64,000 nt of DNA from Curvibacter sp. GWA2_64_110 (GCA_001797315.1 MGPC01000013.1:1-64000); one strand, 5' to 3'. Positions 14,863 through 23,998 are shown, counted from the stretch's first letter. A program made the numbers and translations. Notes: generated from the sequence alone by a model not told the origin.

Positions 14863-17800
14863 GTCCAGCCGCTTGACGCTGACCGGCTGCGGCGTGCGCA
14901 GTTCCTGGGCGAAGAAACTCACGCGCAACTCCTCCAGCAGCCAGCGGAACTCCTGCAGGCGTTCGTCCATCACGCCCTTGCGCTCGGCCACCAAACGCCA
15001 GTAGCGCTGCTCCTGCGGCTTGAGTTCGGCTAGGCGGCTGGCGTCGCGCGCCGGGTCGGCGCGGTACTTGTCCAGCCGCAAGGTGATGGCCTTCAGGTAA
15101 CGGGCGAAGTGCTGCAGCTGCGGCCAGGGCGTCTGGGCAATGAAGCGCTTGGGCGTCAGGCGCTGCAGCTGCTGGGTGCAGTCAGCCGTCGCCTCCGGGG
15201 CGTTCTTCGTGTCCTTGATCTTGCGCACCGCCACCGCGTACTCGGCCAGGATGGTAGCGGCCAGGCGCGCCACCTCGTTGGCGATCAGCGTCAGGCGGCC
15301 GCGGCCTTCGTCCAGCCGGCGCTTGAAGTCGAACTCGTCGGCTGGCAAGGGGTCGAGCAGGAAAGCACGGTCGAGCGCCACATCGAGGATCTGCAGCCTT
15401 AGTTCCTCCATGGTCCCCAGCGGCATATAGGCCACGGCCATCTTCTGAAGATCGGGCAGGTTCTTTTCCAGGTACTTGAGCGCGTCCTTGATCTGCAACG
15501 CAAAGAGGCGGCGCAGGCCGGCACGGTGTTTGGCGGCGGCCACTTCGGGCTCGTCGAACACTTCGATGCTGACCGCATCGCCCTGGTCGATCAGGGCCGG
15601 GAAGCCGATCAGCGTCTGGCCGCCCTTGCGGATCTCCATCAGCTCCGGCAGTTCGCCGAAAGTCCAGGCGGTGTAGCGCTGCTCGGCCGGTGCGGCGGGT
15701 TTGGCGGCCGCGGTTTTTGCTCCTTTTTCAGGAGCGTGTTGCGCAATATTCACCTGGGCTGGAGCCTGATTTGATCCTGATCCCTGGGGTGCAGGGCTGG
15801 CCAGCTTCAAGCCCGCCAGGGCCTGGAAGGCGCCGCGCGCCTGGGCGCCGAGTTCGGCCTTCAAGGCCCCCAGGTTGCGCCCGGTGCCGAGCTGGCGACC
15901 GTGTTCGTCCACCACACGGAAGTTCATGAACAGGTGCGGCGCCAGCATGTCGAGCTTGAAGTCGGCGCGCTTCACGTCGAGGCTGGTGATGTCGCGCACC
16001 TGCTTCAGCAGCGCGTCGGTCAGGCCGCCGTGGCCGAAGGCTTCGGGCGTGCCCATGGTTTCGCTCAGCCGGGTCGCCGACTCCGGCAGCGGCACGAAGC
16101 GGCTGCGCGGCTTTTGCGGCAAGCTCTTGAGCAAGGCTTGGATCTTGTCCTTCAGCATGCCGGGCACCAGCCACTCGCAGCGTTCCTCGTTGACCTGGTT
16201 CAGCACGAACAGCGGCACGGTCACCGTCAGCCCGTCCTTGGGGTCACCCGGTTCGTGCAGGTAGGTGGCGGCGCAGTCGACGCCGCCCAGGCGGATGGTC
16301 TTGGGAAAGGCGCTGGTGGTGATGCCGGCCGCCTCGTGGCGCATCAGCTCCTCGCGCGTGAGCAGCAGGAGCTGCGGGTTCTTCTTGCTTTCCTCGCGGT
16401 ACCAGCGTTCGCATTCGTAACCGCTGCAGACCGTGGCCGGCAGCTGCTGGTCGTAAAAGGCGTAGATCAGCTCGTCGTCCACCAGCACGTCCTGCCGGCG
16501 TGACTTGTGTTCCAGCTCCTCCACCTGCCGCACCAGTTTCTGGTTGGCGGCCAGGAAGGGCAGCTTGGTCTCCCACTCGCCGTCCACCAGTGCGTCACGG
16601 ATGAAGATCTCGCGCGCCGAGCGCGGGTCGACGCGGCCATAGTTGGTGCGCCGGCCACTGTAGACCACGATGCCGTAGAGCGTGGCGCGCTCCAGCGCCA
16701 CCACTTCGGCGGCCTTCTTTTCCCAGTGCGGGTCGAGCAACTGTTTCTTGAGAATGTGGCCGGCCACCTGCTCGATCCACTGCGGCTCGATGGCCGCAAT
16801 GCCGCGGCCGAACAGGCGGGTGGTCTCCACCAGTTCGGCCACCACGATCCAGCGCCCGGGTTTCTTGCTCAGGTGCGCGCCAGGGTGGCGATGGAACTTG
16901 ATGCCGCGCGCCCCCAGGTATTCGCCCGAAGCGGCCTCTTCCTCCAGCTTGCAGCCGACGTTGCCCAGCAGGCCGGCCAGCATGGACAGGTGCAACTGCT
17001 CGTAGCTGGCCGGCGGATGTGGCCCCCACGCTCCGCGCTGCGCGTCGTCGCTGCCCCCCGAGGGGGCAGCGCCCAGCTTGGGGCGGCCCGGCGCCGGCCG
17101 GTTGATCAGCCATCCGTGCTCGGTCACCACGGTCAGCAACTGGCTGTGGATGTCGCGCCATTCGCGCACGCGGCGGATGTTGACGAAATTCTGCCGCAGC
17201 AGCTGCTCGTACTGGCGGTTGCTCAGCTTGTGCGTGCCGGCCGTACCGGCCGGGTGGGCGTGCTTGTCGCCTCGGGCGTCGTGGATCCATTTCCACAGCT
17301 TGAGGTAGCCGGTGAACTCGCTCTTCTCGTCGTCGAACTTGGCGTGCGCCTGGTCGGCCTGGGCCTGCGCCTCCATGGGGCGATCGCGCACGTCCTGCAC
17401 CGACAGGGCCGAGGCAATCACCAGCACCTCGTCCAGCGCCTGGCGGCTTCTGGCCTCCAGGATCATGCGGCCGACGCGCGGGTCCAGCGGCAGCTTGGCC
17501 AGTTCGCGGCCGATCGGCGTCAGCTCGTTGCTCTCGTCCACCGCACCGAGTTCGGCCAGCAGCTGGTAGCCGTCGGCAATCGCGCGGCCGGACGGTGCTT
17601 CCAGAAACGGGAAGTCCTCCACCACACCGAGGTGCAGCGACTTCATGCGCAGGATGACGCCGGCCAGCGAACTGCGCAGGATCTCGGGATCGGTGAAACG
17701 CGGCCGGCCATTGAAATCCTTCTCGTCGTAGAGGCGGATGCAGATGCCGTTGGCCACGCGGCCGCAGCGGCCGGCGCGCTGGTTGGCGGCGGCCTGGCTG

Positions 17801-18846
17801 ATCGGCTCGACCAGCAGCTGCTCCACCTTGCTACGAAAACTGTAGCGCTTCACGCGCGCCGTACCTGCGTCGATGACGTAGCGGATGCCCGGCACCGTGA
17901 GCGAGGTTTCGGCCACGTTGGTGGCCAGCACGATGCGCCGGCCACTGTGGCTGTCAAAAATCCGGTCCTGCTCGGCCTGGCTCAGGCGGGCGAACAGCGG
18001 CAGCACCTCGGCGTTGCGTGTCACCGCCTGGTGGCTCAGGTGGCGGCGCAGGTGGTCGGCCGCCTCGCGGATTTCACGCTCGCCGGGCAGGAAGACCAGG
18101 ATGTCGCCCGCGGCATGTCCCGTCCAGAGTTCGTCCACCGCACTGGCGATGGCGTCGTTCAGATCGAATTCGCGGCTCTCCTCGAACGGCCGCCAGCGCT
18201 GTTCCACCGGAAAGGTACGGCCCGAGACCATGATCACTGGTGCTGGGCCCTTGCTCGAGGCGAAGTGCTGGGCGAAGCGGTCGGCGTCAATGGTGGCCGA
18301 GGTGACGACGATCTTCAGATCCGGCCGGCGCGGCAGGATCTGGCGCAGGTAGCCGAGCAGGAAGTCGATGTTGAGGCTGCGCTCGTGCGCCTCGTCGATG
18401 ATGAGGGTGTCGTAGGCCTGCAGCAGCGGGTCGGTCTGCGTCTCGGCCAGCAGGATGCCGTCGGTCATCAGCTTGACGGAGGCGTCCTTGGACAGACGGT
18501 CCTGGAAGCGCACCTTGTAGCCCACCACCTCGCCCAGTGGCGTCTGCAGCTCTTCGGCGATGCGCTTGGCCACCGAGCTGGCGGCAATACGGCGCGGCTG
18601 GGTGTGGCCGATCAGGCGGGGGCGCTGGCCGGCGGGGTAGTTGAGTTTCCCGCGGCCCATGGCGAGCGCGATCTTGGGCAGCTGGGTGGTCTTGCCCGAA
18701 CCGGTTTCGCCGCAGACGATGATGACCTGGTGCTTTTCCAGCGCGGCCGTGATCTCGTCGCGTTTAGCCGACACCGGCAGCGATTCGGGGAACTCGATTT
18801 TCAGGGGAACGGGACTCAAGGCGCTAACTTCATGGAGAATCGGCAA
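14836..18846 (-). CDS. hrpA: ATP-dependent RNA helicase HrpA (DEAH box)
   Basis: A 1336-residue protein, close to the usual HrpA length of about 1300. Helicase motifs near the N-terminus: GETGSGKTTQLPK (Walker A), TQPRRIAA, IIDEAHERSLN (DEAH), VTSATIDADRFA, and NQRAGRCGRVANGICIRLY (motif VI). The helicase-associated HA2 and OB parts follow, then the long C-terminal domain typical of HrpA. E. coli HrpA acts on mRNA and stalled ribosomes. The first codon is TTG at 18846; no better in-frame start is seen. Two dispersed repeats lie inside the coding sequence, at 17020-17096 (adds a Gly/Pro/Ala-rich insert with PKLGAAPSGGSDDAQRGAW) and 15714-15775 (adds the NIAQHAPEKGAKT region). Confidence 0.92.
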   Translation of the reverse strand: MPILHEVSALSPVPLKIEFPESLPVSAKRDEITAALEKHQVIIVCGETGSGKTTQLPKIALAMGRGKLNYPAGQRPRLIGHTQPRRIAASSVAKRIAEELQTPLGEVVGYKVRFQDRLSKDASVKLMTDGILLAETQTDPLLQAYDTLIIDEAHERSLNIDFLLGYLRQILPRRPDLKIVVTSATIDADRFAQHFASSKGPAPVIMVSGRTFPVEQRWRPFEESREFDLNDAIASAVDELWTGHAAGDILVFLPGEREIREAADHLRRHLSHQAVTRNAEVLPLFARLSQAEQDRIFDSHSGRRIVLATNVAETSLTVPGIRYVIDAGTARVKRYSFRSKVEQLLVEPISQAAANQRAGRCGRVANGICIRLYDEKDFNGRPRFTDPEILRSSLAGVILRMKSLHLGVVEDFPFLEAPSGRAIADGYQLLAELGAVDESNELTPIGRELAKLPLDPRVGRMILEARSRQALDEVLVIASALSVQDVRDRPMEAQAQADQAHAKFDDEKSEFTGYLKLWKWIHDARGDKHAHPAGTAGTHKLSNRQYEQLLRQNFVNIRRVREWRDIHSQLLTVVTEHGWLINRPAPGRPKLGAAPSGGSDDAQRGAWGPHPPASYEQLHLSMLAGLLGNVGCKLEEEAASGEYLGARGIKFHRHPGAHLSKKPGRWIVVAELVETTRLFGRGIAAIEPQWIEQVAGHILKKQLLDPHWEKKAAEVVALERATLYGIVVYSGRRTNYGRVDPRSAREIFIRDALVDGEWETKLPFLAANQKLVRQVEELEHKSRRQDVLVDDELIYAFYDQQLPATVCSGYECERWYREESKKNPQLLLLTREELMRHEAAGITTSAFPKTIRLGGVDCAATYLHEPGDPKDGLTVTVPLFVLNQVNEERCEWLVPGMLKDKIQALLKSLPQKPRSRFVPLPESATRLSETMGTPEAFGHGGLTDALLKQVRDITSLDVKRADFKLDMLAPHLFMNFRVVDEHGRQLGTGRNLGALKAELGAQARGAFQALAGLKLASPAPQGSGSNQAPAQVNIAQHAPEKGAKTAAAKPAAPAEQRYTAWTFGELPELMEIRKGGQTLIGFPALIDQGDAVSIEVFDEPEVAAAKHRAGLRRLFALQIKDALKYLEKNLPDLQKMAVAYMPLGTMEELRLQILDVALDRAFLLDPLPADEFDFKRRLDEGRGRLTLIANEVARLAATILAEYAVAVRKIKDTKNAPEATADCTQQLQRLTPKRFIAQTPWPQLQHFARYLKAITLRLDKYRADPARDASRLAELKPQEQRYWRLVAERKGVMDERLQEFRWLLEELRVSFFAQELRTPQPVSVKRLDKAWTQLNS
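15714..15775 (+). repeat. about 50-bp dispersed intragenic repeat, copy inside hrpA
   Basis: Reads on the plus strand as an AGGAGCGTG-TTGCGCAATATTCACCTGGGC-TGGAGCCTGATTTGA pattern. It aligns with the copies at 27190-27246, 31037-31085 and 33166-33217 (order: TAGCTGCT, GCGC, a variable spacer, GG(C/G)-rich, GGCCaaaTTGA). On the HrpA strand it codes for a low-complexity linker. Confidence 0.55.
17020..17096. repeat. palindromic repeat inserted in frame in hrpA
   Basis: A GC-rich element with CTGCCCCC-cgag-GGGGGCAG as central hairpin and a GCTCCGCGCTGCGCG flank. It resembles the intergenic palindromic repeats of this window in plan but is a different variant. It is read through in frame by hrpA, adding about 25 residues rich in Gly, Pro and Ala between two conserved blocks. 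Confidence 0.6.
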
Positions 18847-18895
18847 TTATCCCTGTCTGAACGCCCTGCCCGCCCCTTTTTTGCCCCTGCCGCGC

Positions 18896-20245
18896 ATGTC
18901 CACTGTCTTTAATTTCACCTTCGTGCCCTGGTTCCGCTCGGTCGCGCCCTACATCCACATGCACCGCGGCAAGACCTTTGTCGTCGGCATCGCGGGTGAG
19001 GCCATTGCCGCCGGCAAGCTGCACCACCTGGCGCAGGACCTGGCGCTGATCCAGAGCATGGGCGTGAAGATCGTGCTGGTGCATGGTTTCCGGCCACAGG
19101 TGAACGAGCAGCTCCGGGCCAAGGGCCACGAGCCCAAGTACTCGCACGGCATGCGCATCACCGACGAGATTGCGCTCGACTGTGCGCAGGAGGCCGCCGG
19201 CCAGCTGCGCTACGAAATCGAGGCCGCCTTCAGCCAGGGCCTGCCGAATACGCCGATGGCCGGCGCCACCGTGCGCGTGATCTCGGGCAACTTCATCACC
19301 GCGCGCCCGGTGGGCATCGTCGACGGTGTGGACTTCCAACATTCGGGCCTGGTGCGCAAGGTCGACGTGGCCGGCATCACCCGCACCCTGGACATGGGCG
19401 CCATGGTGCTGCTCTCGCCCTTCGGCTTCTCGCCCACCGGCGAAGCCTTCAACCTGACCATGGAAGAGGTAGCCACCAGCGTGGCCACCGCGCTGCAGGC
19501 CGACAAACTGATCTTCGTCTCCGAAATCCCGGGCATCCGCATCGACCCGCACGCGCCCGAGAGCGATGACAACCCCATCGACACCGAGCTGCCGCTGGCC
19601 GCCGCCGAAAAGCTGCTGACCGCGCTGCCCAACGCCACCCTGCCCACCGACACGGCTTTCTACCTGCAGCACTGCGTCAAAGCCTGCAAGGCCGGCGTGG
19701 AACGCAGCCACATCATCCCCTTTGCGGTGGACGGCTCGCTGCTGCTGGAAGTCTATGTGCACGACGGCATCGGCACCATGGTGGTTGATGAGAAGCTGGA
19801 AGAACTGCGCGAAGCCACGTCCGATGACGTCGGCGGCATCCTGCAGCTGATCGAGCCGTTCGAGAAGGACGGTACCCTGGTCAAGCGCAGCCGAACCGAG
19901 ATCGAGCGCGACATCGGCAACTACACCATCATCGAGCACGACGGCGTGATCTTCGCCTGCGCCGCGCTCTACCCTTACCCGGAAGCCAAGACCGCCGAGA
20001 TGGCGGCGCTCACGGTCTCACCCGACTCCCAGGGCCAGGGCGACGGGGAAAAAATCCTCAAGCGCATCGAGCAGCGCGCCCGCGCCATGGGGGTGGACAG
20101 CATCTTCGTGCTGACCACCCGCACCATGCACTGGTTTCTCAAGCGCGGCTTCCAGAGCGTCGACCCCGACTGGCTGCCCGAAGCGCGCAAGCGCAAGTAC
20201 AACTGGGACCGCAAGTCCCAGGTGCTGGTGAAGAAGCTGGCCTAG
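18896..20245 (+). CDS. argA: amino-acid N-acetyltransferase (N-acetylglutamate synthase)
   Basis: A 449-residue ArgA. The N-terminal amino-acid-kinase-like domain covers about residues 1-290 (KTFVVGIAGEAIAAGKL, KIVLVHGFRPQVNEQL). The C-terminal GNAT domain runs from about residue 300 (EIERDIGNYTIIEHDGVIFACAAL, AALTVSPDSQGQGDGEKIL with the acetyl-CoA loop). It makes N-acetylglutamate from glutamate and acetyl-CoA, the first step of arginine synthesis, and is usually inhibited by arginine through the kinase-like domain. The ATG at 18896 gives the family N-terminus (STVFNFTFVPWFRSVAPYI). It diverges from hrpA with a 49-bp gap. Confidence 0.92.
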   Translation: MSTVFNFTFVPWFRSVAPYIHMHRGKTFVVGIAGEAIAAGKLHHLAQDLALIQSMGVKIVLVHGFRPQVNEQLRAKGHEPKYSHGMRITDEIALDCAQEAAGQLRYEIEAAFSQGLPNTPMAGATVRVISGNFITARPVGIVDGVDFQHSGLVRKVDVAGITRTLDMGAMVLLSPFGFSPTGEAFNLTMEEVATSVATALQADKLIFVSEIPGIRIDPHAPESDDNPIDTELPLAAAEKLLTALPNATLPTDTAFYLQHCVKACKAGVERSHIIPFAVDGSLLLEVYVHDGIGTMVVDEKLEELREATSDDVGGILQLIEPFEKDGTLVKRSRTEIERDIGNYTIIEHDGVIFACAALYPYPEAKTAEMAALTVSPDSQGQGDGEKILKRIEQRARAMGVDSIFVLTTRTMHWFLKRGFQSVDPDWLPEARKRKYNWDRKSQVLVKKLA

Positions 20246-20252
20246 ACCTGGT

Positions 20253-21191
20253 TCAAGCCAGTTCGGCCAGCCGCTTTTCCTGCCGCGCCGTCAGCCGCGC
20301 AATATCCGCCACGTCCTGGGCCGACAACTTCGGCCCCGGCTTGCGTACCGCCGCCGAAGCAATGACACCGCGTTCGGCCAGGATGTGCTTGCGCACCGCC
20401 AGCCCGATGCCGGCCTGCTGCTCGTAGCGTGCCAACGGCAGGTAGGCGTCGAACAGGTCGTGGGCGCGTTCGATGTTTCCTGTGGCATGCGCCGCGCAGA
20501 CGTCCACCATCATCTCCGGGTAGGCAAAGCCGGTCATGGCGCCGTCGGCGCCGCGCGTCAGCTCTTCCGGCAGGAACAGGCCGCCGCCATTGCCGGTGAG
20601 GATGGAAATTCGTTTCAACTCGCCCTTGTCACTGGCGGCGCGAATGGCCGACAGCTTGGCCAGGCCCGGGCAATCCTCGTGCTTGAGCATGACGCAGGTG
20701 GGCGAGTTCTTCAGGATCTTCAGGATGACGCCGGTGGACATCTGCACGCCGGTCGAGACCGGGTGGTCTTGCAGCACCCAGGGCACCTTGGGTCCCAGCG
20801 TCTCATTCACCATGTCGAAATAGGCGACGATCTGGTCGTCGGTGCGCACGGTGGACGGCGGCGCCACCATCACGCCGGCGGCGCCCAGGTCCATCACACT
20901 TTGCGTCAGCTCGCGCATGGGCGCGAAGCCGGGGGCCGAGGCTCCCACCACCACCGGCACGCGGCCGGCCACGCGCGCCAGCACCCGCTGCACAAAGGTG
21001 CGCGACTCCTCCATGGTGAGCTTGGTTGCCTCACCCATGATGCCCAGCACGGTCAGGCCGGTGACGCCTTTTTCCAGGCAGAAGTCGACCATGCGGTCGG
21101 TACTGGCCAGGTCCAGCGCGCCGCTGTCGGTGAAGGGCGTCACGGCAATCAGGTACACACCCTTGGTCGAGGTATCGAGTTGGTTGCCCAC
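20253..21191 (-). CDS. dihydrodipicolinate synthase/N-acetylneuraminate lyase family aldolase, not a canonical DapA
   Basis: A 312-residue TIM-barrel aldolase. The Schiff-base lysine is in TCVMLKHEDCPG, and the pyruvate-binding segment is LGIMGEATKLTMEE (DapA proper has GTTGE). The Tyr that acts as proton relay in DapA and NanA (YNxPxR or similar) is absent; the segment reads WVLQDHPVSTGV. So dihydrodipicolinate synthesis is unlikely; a 2-keto sugar acid aldolase or dehydratase is more plausible. I chose the GTG at 21191 because AGGAG lies 6 nt upstream; an in-frame start at 21233 has no such signal. It is convergent with argA (7-bp gap). Confidence 0.8.
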   Translation of the reverse strand: MGNQLDTSTKGVYLIAVTPFTDSGALDLASTDRMVDFCLEKGVTGLTVLGIMGEATKLTMEESRTFVQRVLARVAGRVPVVVGASAPGFAPMRELTQSVMDLGAAGVMVAPPSTVRTDDQIVAYFDMVNETLGPKVPWVLQDHPVSTGVQMSTGVILKILKNSPTCVMLKHEDCPGLAKLSAIRAASDKGELKRISILTGNGGGLFLPEELTRGADGAMTGFAYPEMMVDVCAAHATGNIERAHDLFDAYLPLARYEQQAGIGLAVRKHILAERGVIASAAVRKPGPKLSAQDVADIARLTARQEKRLAELA

Positions 21192-21247
21192 TTGCAGCTC
21201 CTGTTTTTGGTTCGGGCGTGAGCATACCCGCAAGCGTGCCGCGCTCC

Positions 21248-21274
21248 CATGAAAAACGGCACCCGCAGGTGCCG
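21248..21274 (-). terminator. Rho-independent terminator of the chemoreceptor gene
   Basis: On the minus strand AACGGCACC-tgcg-GGTGCCGTT is a perfect 9-bp stem followed directly by TTTTTC. It lies 27 bp past the receptor stop codon. Confidence 0.85.
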
Positions 21275-21300
21275 TTGATCAAGTGCCGCTGTTCCAGCGC

Positions 21301-23052
21301 TTAGAAGGTTTCCCAGTCGCCGGCATCATCCGCGGCACTGGCCTTGGGGGCCGGTTTCGGTGCCGGTGCACCGAGCCTGGCTGCCGGCGTCTTGGTGCTC
21401 ACCGCCGGTCGACTGGCTGTGCTTACCTGCTTGGGGGCGGTGGCATATGCGGCCGGGGCTGCCGGCGCGGCATGGGAGGCCGTCTGGCTGTCCTGCGCAC
21501 TGAGCTTGAACACCGCCACGGTCTGCACCAGATCCTGCGCCTGGGCCCTGAGGCTGGAGGCGGCTGCGGCCATCTCCTCCACCAGCGCCGCATTCTGCTG
21601 CGTCGCCTGGTCCATCTGCGTCACCGCCTCGCCCACCTGAGCCACGCCAGCGCTTTGCTCGGAGCTGGCAGCGCTGATCTCGCCCATGATGTCGGTCACA
21701 CGGCGGATCGAGGTCACTACCTCGGTCATGGTTGCACCGGCTTGGTCCACCAGCGCCGTGCCCTGCTCGACGCGCTGCACGCTGTCGGTGATCAGGGTCT
21801 TGATTTCCTTCGCCGCTTCGGCTGAACGGCCGGCCAAGGAGCGGACCTCACTGGCCACCACGGCAAAGCCGCGGCCCTGTTCACCGGCACGGGCGGCTTC
21901 CACCGCCGCGTTCAGGGCCAGGATGTTGGTCTGGAAGGCGATGCCGTCGATGACGCTGATGATGTCGTTGATCTTGCGGCTGGCGTCGTTGATGCCCTTC
22001 ATGGTGTCGACCACCTGGGCCACCACCTCGCCGCCCTGCACGGCCACGGTGGAGGCGCTTTGCGCCAGCTGGTTGGCCTGGCGGGCGTTGTCGGCGTTCT
22101 GCTTGACGGTGGAGCTGAGTTCTTCCATCGAGGCCGCGGTTTCTTCCAGCGCGCTGGCCTGGGACTCGGTGCGAGCCGACAGGTCCTGGTTGCCCTGGGC
22201 AATCTCGGCGCTGGCGGTCGCCACGGACTCGCTGCCTTCGCGCACGTGGGCCACGATCCTGGCCACGTTGTCGCGCATGGTCTTGATGCCGTGCATGATG
22301 CTGGCGTCGTCGCCCGGCTTGAGCATGATATTGACGCTCAGGTCACCTTGCGCCATGCGGTGTGTGATGGCGTTGGCGGAGGCAGGCTCGCCACCCAGTT
22401 GCTTGACGATGCTGCGCGCGATCAGCAGGCCAATGCCCAGCAGCAGCAGCGCCACCACCAGCGCGCCGACGCCTGATTGAACGGCTCGCTCAATGATGGC
22501 GGCATCGACCGTGTCGACGTAGACGCCGGAGCCGATGATCCAGCCCCAGGGTGCGAAGCCCTTGACGTAGGACACCTTCTGTACCGGCTTGTCGCTCCCC
22601 GGTTTCGGCCACATATAGGCCACGTCGCCAGCCCCCTGGGCCTGGACTGTCTTGACGAACTCCATGAACAGATGCTTGCCCGTCGGGTCCTTGTTCTCGC
22701 GCAAGTCTTTGCCTTCAAGCTCCGGACGGATCGGGTGCATCACCATCTTGGGCTGCATGTCGTTGATCCAGAAATACTCGGCACCGCTATAGCGCAGCCC
22801 CTTGATGGCCTCCAGCGCGCGCTGCTTGGCCTCGTCCTCGGACAGCTTGCCCTTGGTGGCCTGATCATGGAAATGCGCCAGCAGGCCGTGGGCCACCTCC
22901 ACGGTCTGCCGGACCGCAGACTGCCGCTCTTTCATGAGCAGGCTGCGTTCGGACACCATGAAGAAGATCAGCAACAAGATCAGGCCGAGGATGGCACTGG
23001 CAATCAACAGGCCCAGCCGCTTGGCAATGCTGAGAGAAGCGAGACGAAACAT
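21301..23052 (-). CDS. methyl-accepting chemotaxis protein with Cache sensor and CheR-docking tail
   Basis: A 583-residue receptor. TM1 is about residues 10-32 ([20 protein letters not shown]). A periplasmic single-Cache domain covers about 35-185 ([15 protein letters not shown], and [18 protein letters not shown] at its end). TM2 is about 190-210, then HAMP. The signalling domain covers about 270-530 with the hairpin tip [20 protein letters not shown] and [15 protein letters not shown]. The C-terminus is Pro/Ala-rich and ends in DWETF, a variant of the NWETF pentapeptide that tethers CheR and CheB, so this is a high-abundance-type receptor. Small-molecule ligands such as carboxylates are common for this Cache type; the ligand here is unknown. 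Confidence 0.92.
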   Translation of the reverse strand: MFRLASLSIAKRLGLLIASAILGLILLLIFFMVSERSLLMKERQSAVRQTVEVAHGLLAHFHDQATKGKLSEDEAKQRALEAIKGLRYSGAEYFWINDMQPKMVMHPIRPELEGKDLRENKDPTGKHLFMEFVKTVQAQGAGDVAYMWPKPGSDKPVQKVSYVKGFAPWGWIIGSGVYVDTVDAAIIERAVQSGVGALVVALLLLGIGLLIARSIVKQLGGEPASANAITHRMAQGDLSVNIMLKPGDDASIMHGIKTMRDNVARIVAHVREGSESVATASAEIAQGNQDLSARTESQASALEETAASMEELSSTVKQNADNARQANQLAQSASTVAVQGGEVVAQVVDTMKGINDASRKINDIISVIDGIAFQTNILALNAAVEAARAGEQGRGFAVVASEVRSLAGRSAEAAKEIKTLITDSVQRVEQGTALVDQAGATMTEVVTSIRRVTDIMGEISAASSEQSAGVAQVGEAVTQMDQATQQNAALVEEMAAAASSLRAQAQDLVQTVAVFKLSAQDSQTASHAAPAAPAAYATAPKQVSTASRPAVSTKTPAARLGAPAPKPAPKASAADDAGDWETF

Positions 23053-23081
23053 ACAGTTTCTCCTAGAGGTCGGCCGAGGAT

Positions 23082-23107
23082 CGCTCGGCTATCAAGCACT
23101 TGATTTA
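23082..23107 (-). promoter_or_regulatory. candidate sigma28 (FliA) promoter of the chemoreceptor gene
   Basis: On the minus strand: TAAA, 14 nt, GCCGAGCG, 30 nt before the start codon. The FliA consensus is TAAA-N15-GCCGATAA, so the match is good in the -35 part and the first five bases of the -10 part, with spacing one short. A partly overlapping inverted repeat (GCCGAG/CTCGGC) is also present. Confidence 0.45.
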
Positions 23108-23457
23108 TGGGTATTGGCCTGTTTCCGCCTCCCTGAACCCTCTGATGCCAAGTAGCCCCAATCCGGGGGCAGACATATTTTGTGTCGCGCTTGCCTGGAC
23201 TTGGCAAGATACCGTGGCCACAGAGCCGGGCAGATCAATGCACGATGGGCCAGGCCGACGCGCCCGGTCCATGGACGCGAGCAGGGGGTTCACTTCGGAA
23301 CAGGTACGATTTATTGCTGGATTGACTTATGGTCATTCCAAACAAATTGCGATTCTAAGAACCCCTACGGGGTAAGACAAGGCTGTGAAGCAGCTTTACC
23401 CAAAATAGATGCAATCAAGTGCAAAAAATAATTAATTTGACACTTTATGCAATTAAA
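23108..23457. other. 350-bp non-coding stretch
   Basis: No convincing gene. Short open frames here lack family features and ribosome-binding sites. The right end (23340-23457) becomes AT-rich and holds two possible stem-loops: CCCC-tac-GGGG near 23363, and a longer pairing of GGGTAA near 23369 with TTTACCC near 23395 that encloses GCTG/CAGC. I could not match them to a known riboswitch or small RNA. Confidence 0.4.
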
Positions 23458-23477
23458 TGACGGCAAAAGAGCCGTCA
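23458..23477 (-). terminator. terminator of dsbB
   Basis: TGACGGC-tctttt-GCCGTCA on the minus strand, 18 bp past the dsbB stop. The following tract (TTTAATTG) is only moderately T-rich. Confidence 0.6.
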
Positions 23478-23494
23478 AATCAGGCGTTCCGGCG

Positions 23495-23998
23495 TCAGTT
23501 GCGACGGAACCCGCGTGCCGCCAGCAGCAGGGCCAGCAAGCCGATGGCCGCGAAACACAGGAAAGACCAGTTGGCAATCGAACCGCCGAGGAAGGTCCAG
23601 TCAACTTTCGTGCAGTCGCCGCTGCCCTTGAAGATCATGGGAATGGCGCGCTGCAAGGGGAAGGTTTCAATCATGCCGTAGAAGTCACGGCCGCAGCTCA
23701 CCACCTCGGGCGGGTACCACTGCAGCCAGCTCTGGCGTGCGGCGACAAAGCCGCCGAAACCGGCCAGCATGACAAGCAGCGTCGCCCCGCCAATCTGGAT
23801 GCCTTTTTTAGCTGAAGCCGCCGTCACTGCTGCGAGAATCGCTATCAAAACAAGAGCATAACGTTGCACGATGCACATCGGGCACGGCTCCAGGCCCACC
23901 ACGTGCTGCAGGTACAGGCCGAAAGCCAGCAAAGCCGCACAGACGGCAGCGATGAGCGCAAAGATGCGCCGGGGATGAGTGTCAAGCAGCGTGAGCAA
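23495..23998 (-). CDS. dsbB: disulfide bond formation protein B
   Basis: A 167-residue inner-membrane protein with four helices and the two DsbB cysteine pairs: C39-P-M-C42 in LEPCPMCIVQRYAL, and the second pair in VVSCGRDFYGM and KGSGDC. It re-oxidises periplasmic DsbA and passes electrons to quinones. Helix 2 (ALVLIAILAAVTAASAKKG) is encoded by a degenerate copy of the dispersed 50-bp repeat (23801-23852). It overlaps the 3' end of the decayed cysA by 17 bp; a small overlap like this may be a by-product of that gene's decay. Confidence 0.92.
   Translation of the reverse strand: MLTLLDTHPRRIFALIAAVCAALLAFGLYLQHVVGLEPCPMCIVQRYALVLIAILAAVTAASAKKGIQIGGATLLVMLAGFGGFVAARQSWLQWYPPEVVSCGRDFYGMIETFPLQRAIPMIFKGSGDCTKVDWTFLGGSIANWSFLCFAAIGLLALLLAARGFRRN
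23801..23852 (-). repeat. about 50-bp dispersed intragenic repeat, copy inside dsbB
   Basis: Minus strand TTTTGATAGC-gatt-CTCGCAGC-agtGACGGCGGC... aligns with the copy at 31037-31085 over TTGATAGC, CTC(G/A)CGC and GACGGCG. It encodes part of DsbB helix 2 and the following cytoplasmic loop (AKKG). Diverged, so listed with moderate confidence. Confidence 0.45.

Noticed and set aside
16507-18912. Long plus-strand open frame (801 codons) opposite hrpA
   Set aside because: Antisense to conserved helicase motifs; composition biased, no recognisable motif or ribosome-binding site.
23100-23375. Plus-strand open frame of 91 codons upstream of the chemoreceptor
   Set aside because: No ribosome-binding site, no domain, and it overlaps the receptor promoter region.
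23355-23400. Guanidine-II (mini-ykkC) riboswitch, suggested by the CCCC-tACG-GGG hairpin
   Set aside because: The element needs two such hairpins with ACGR loops close together; only one is present and no transporter follows.
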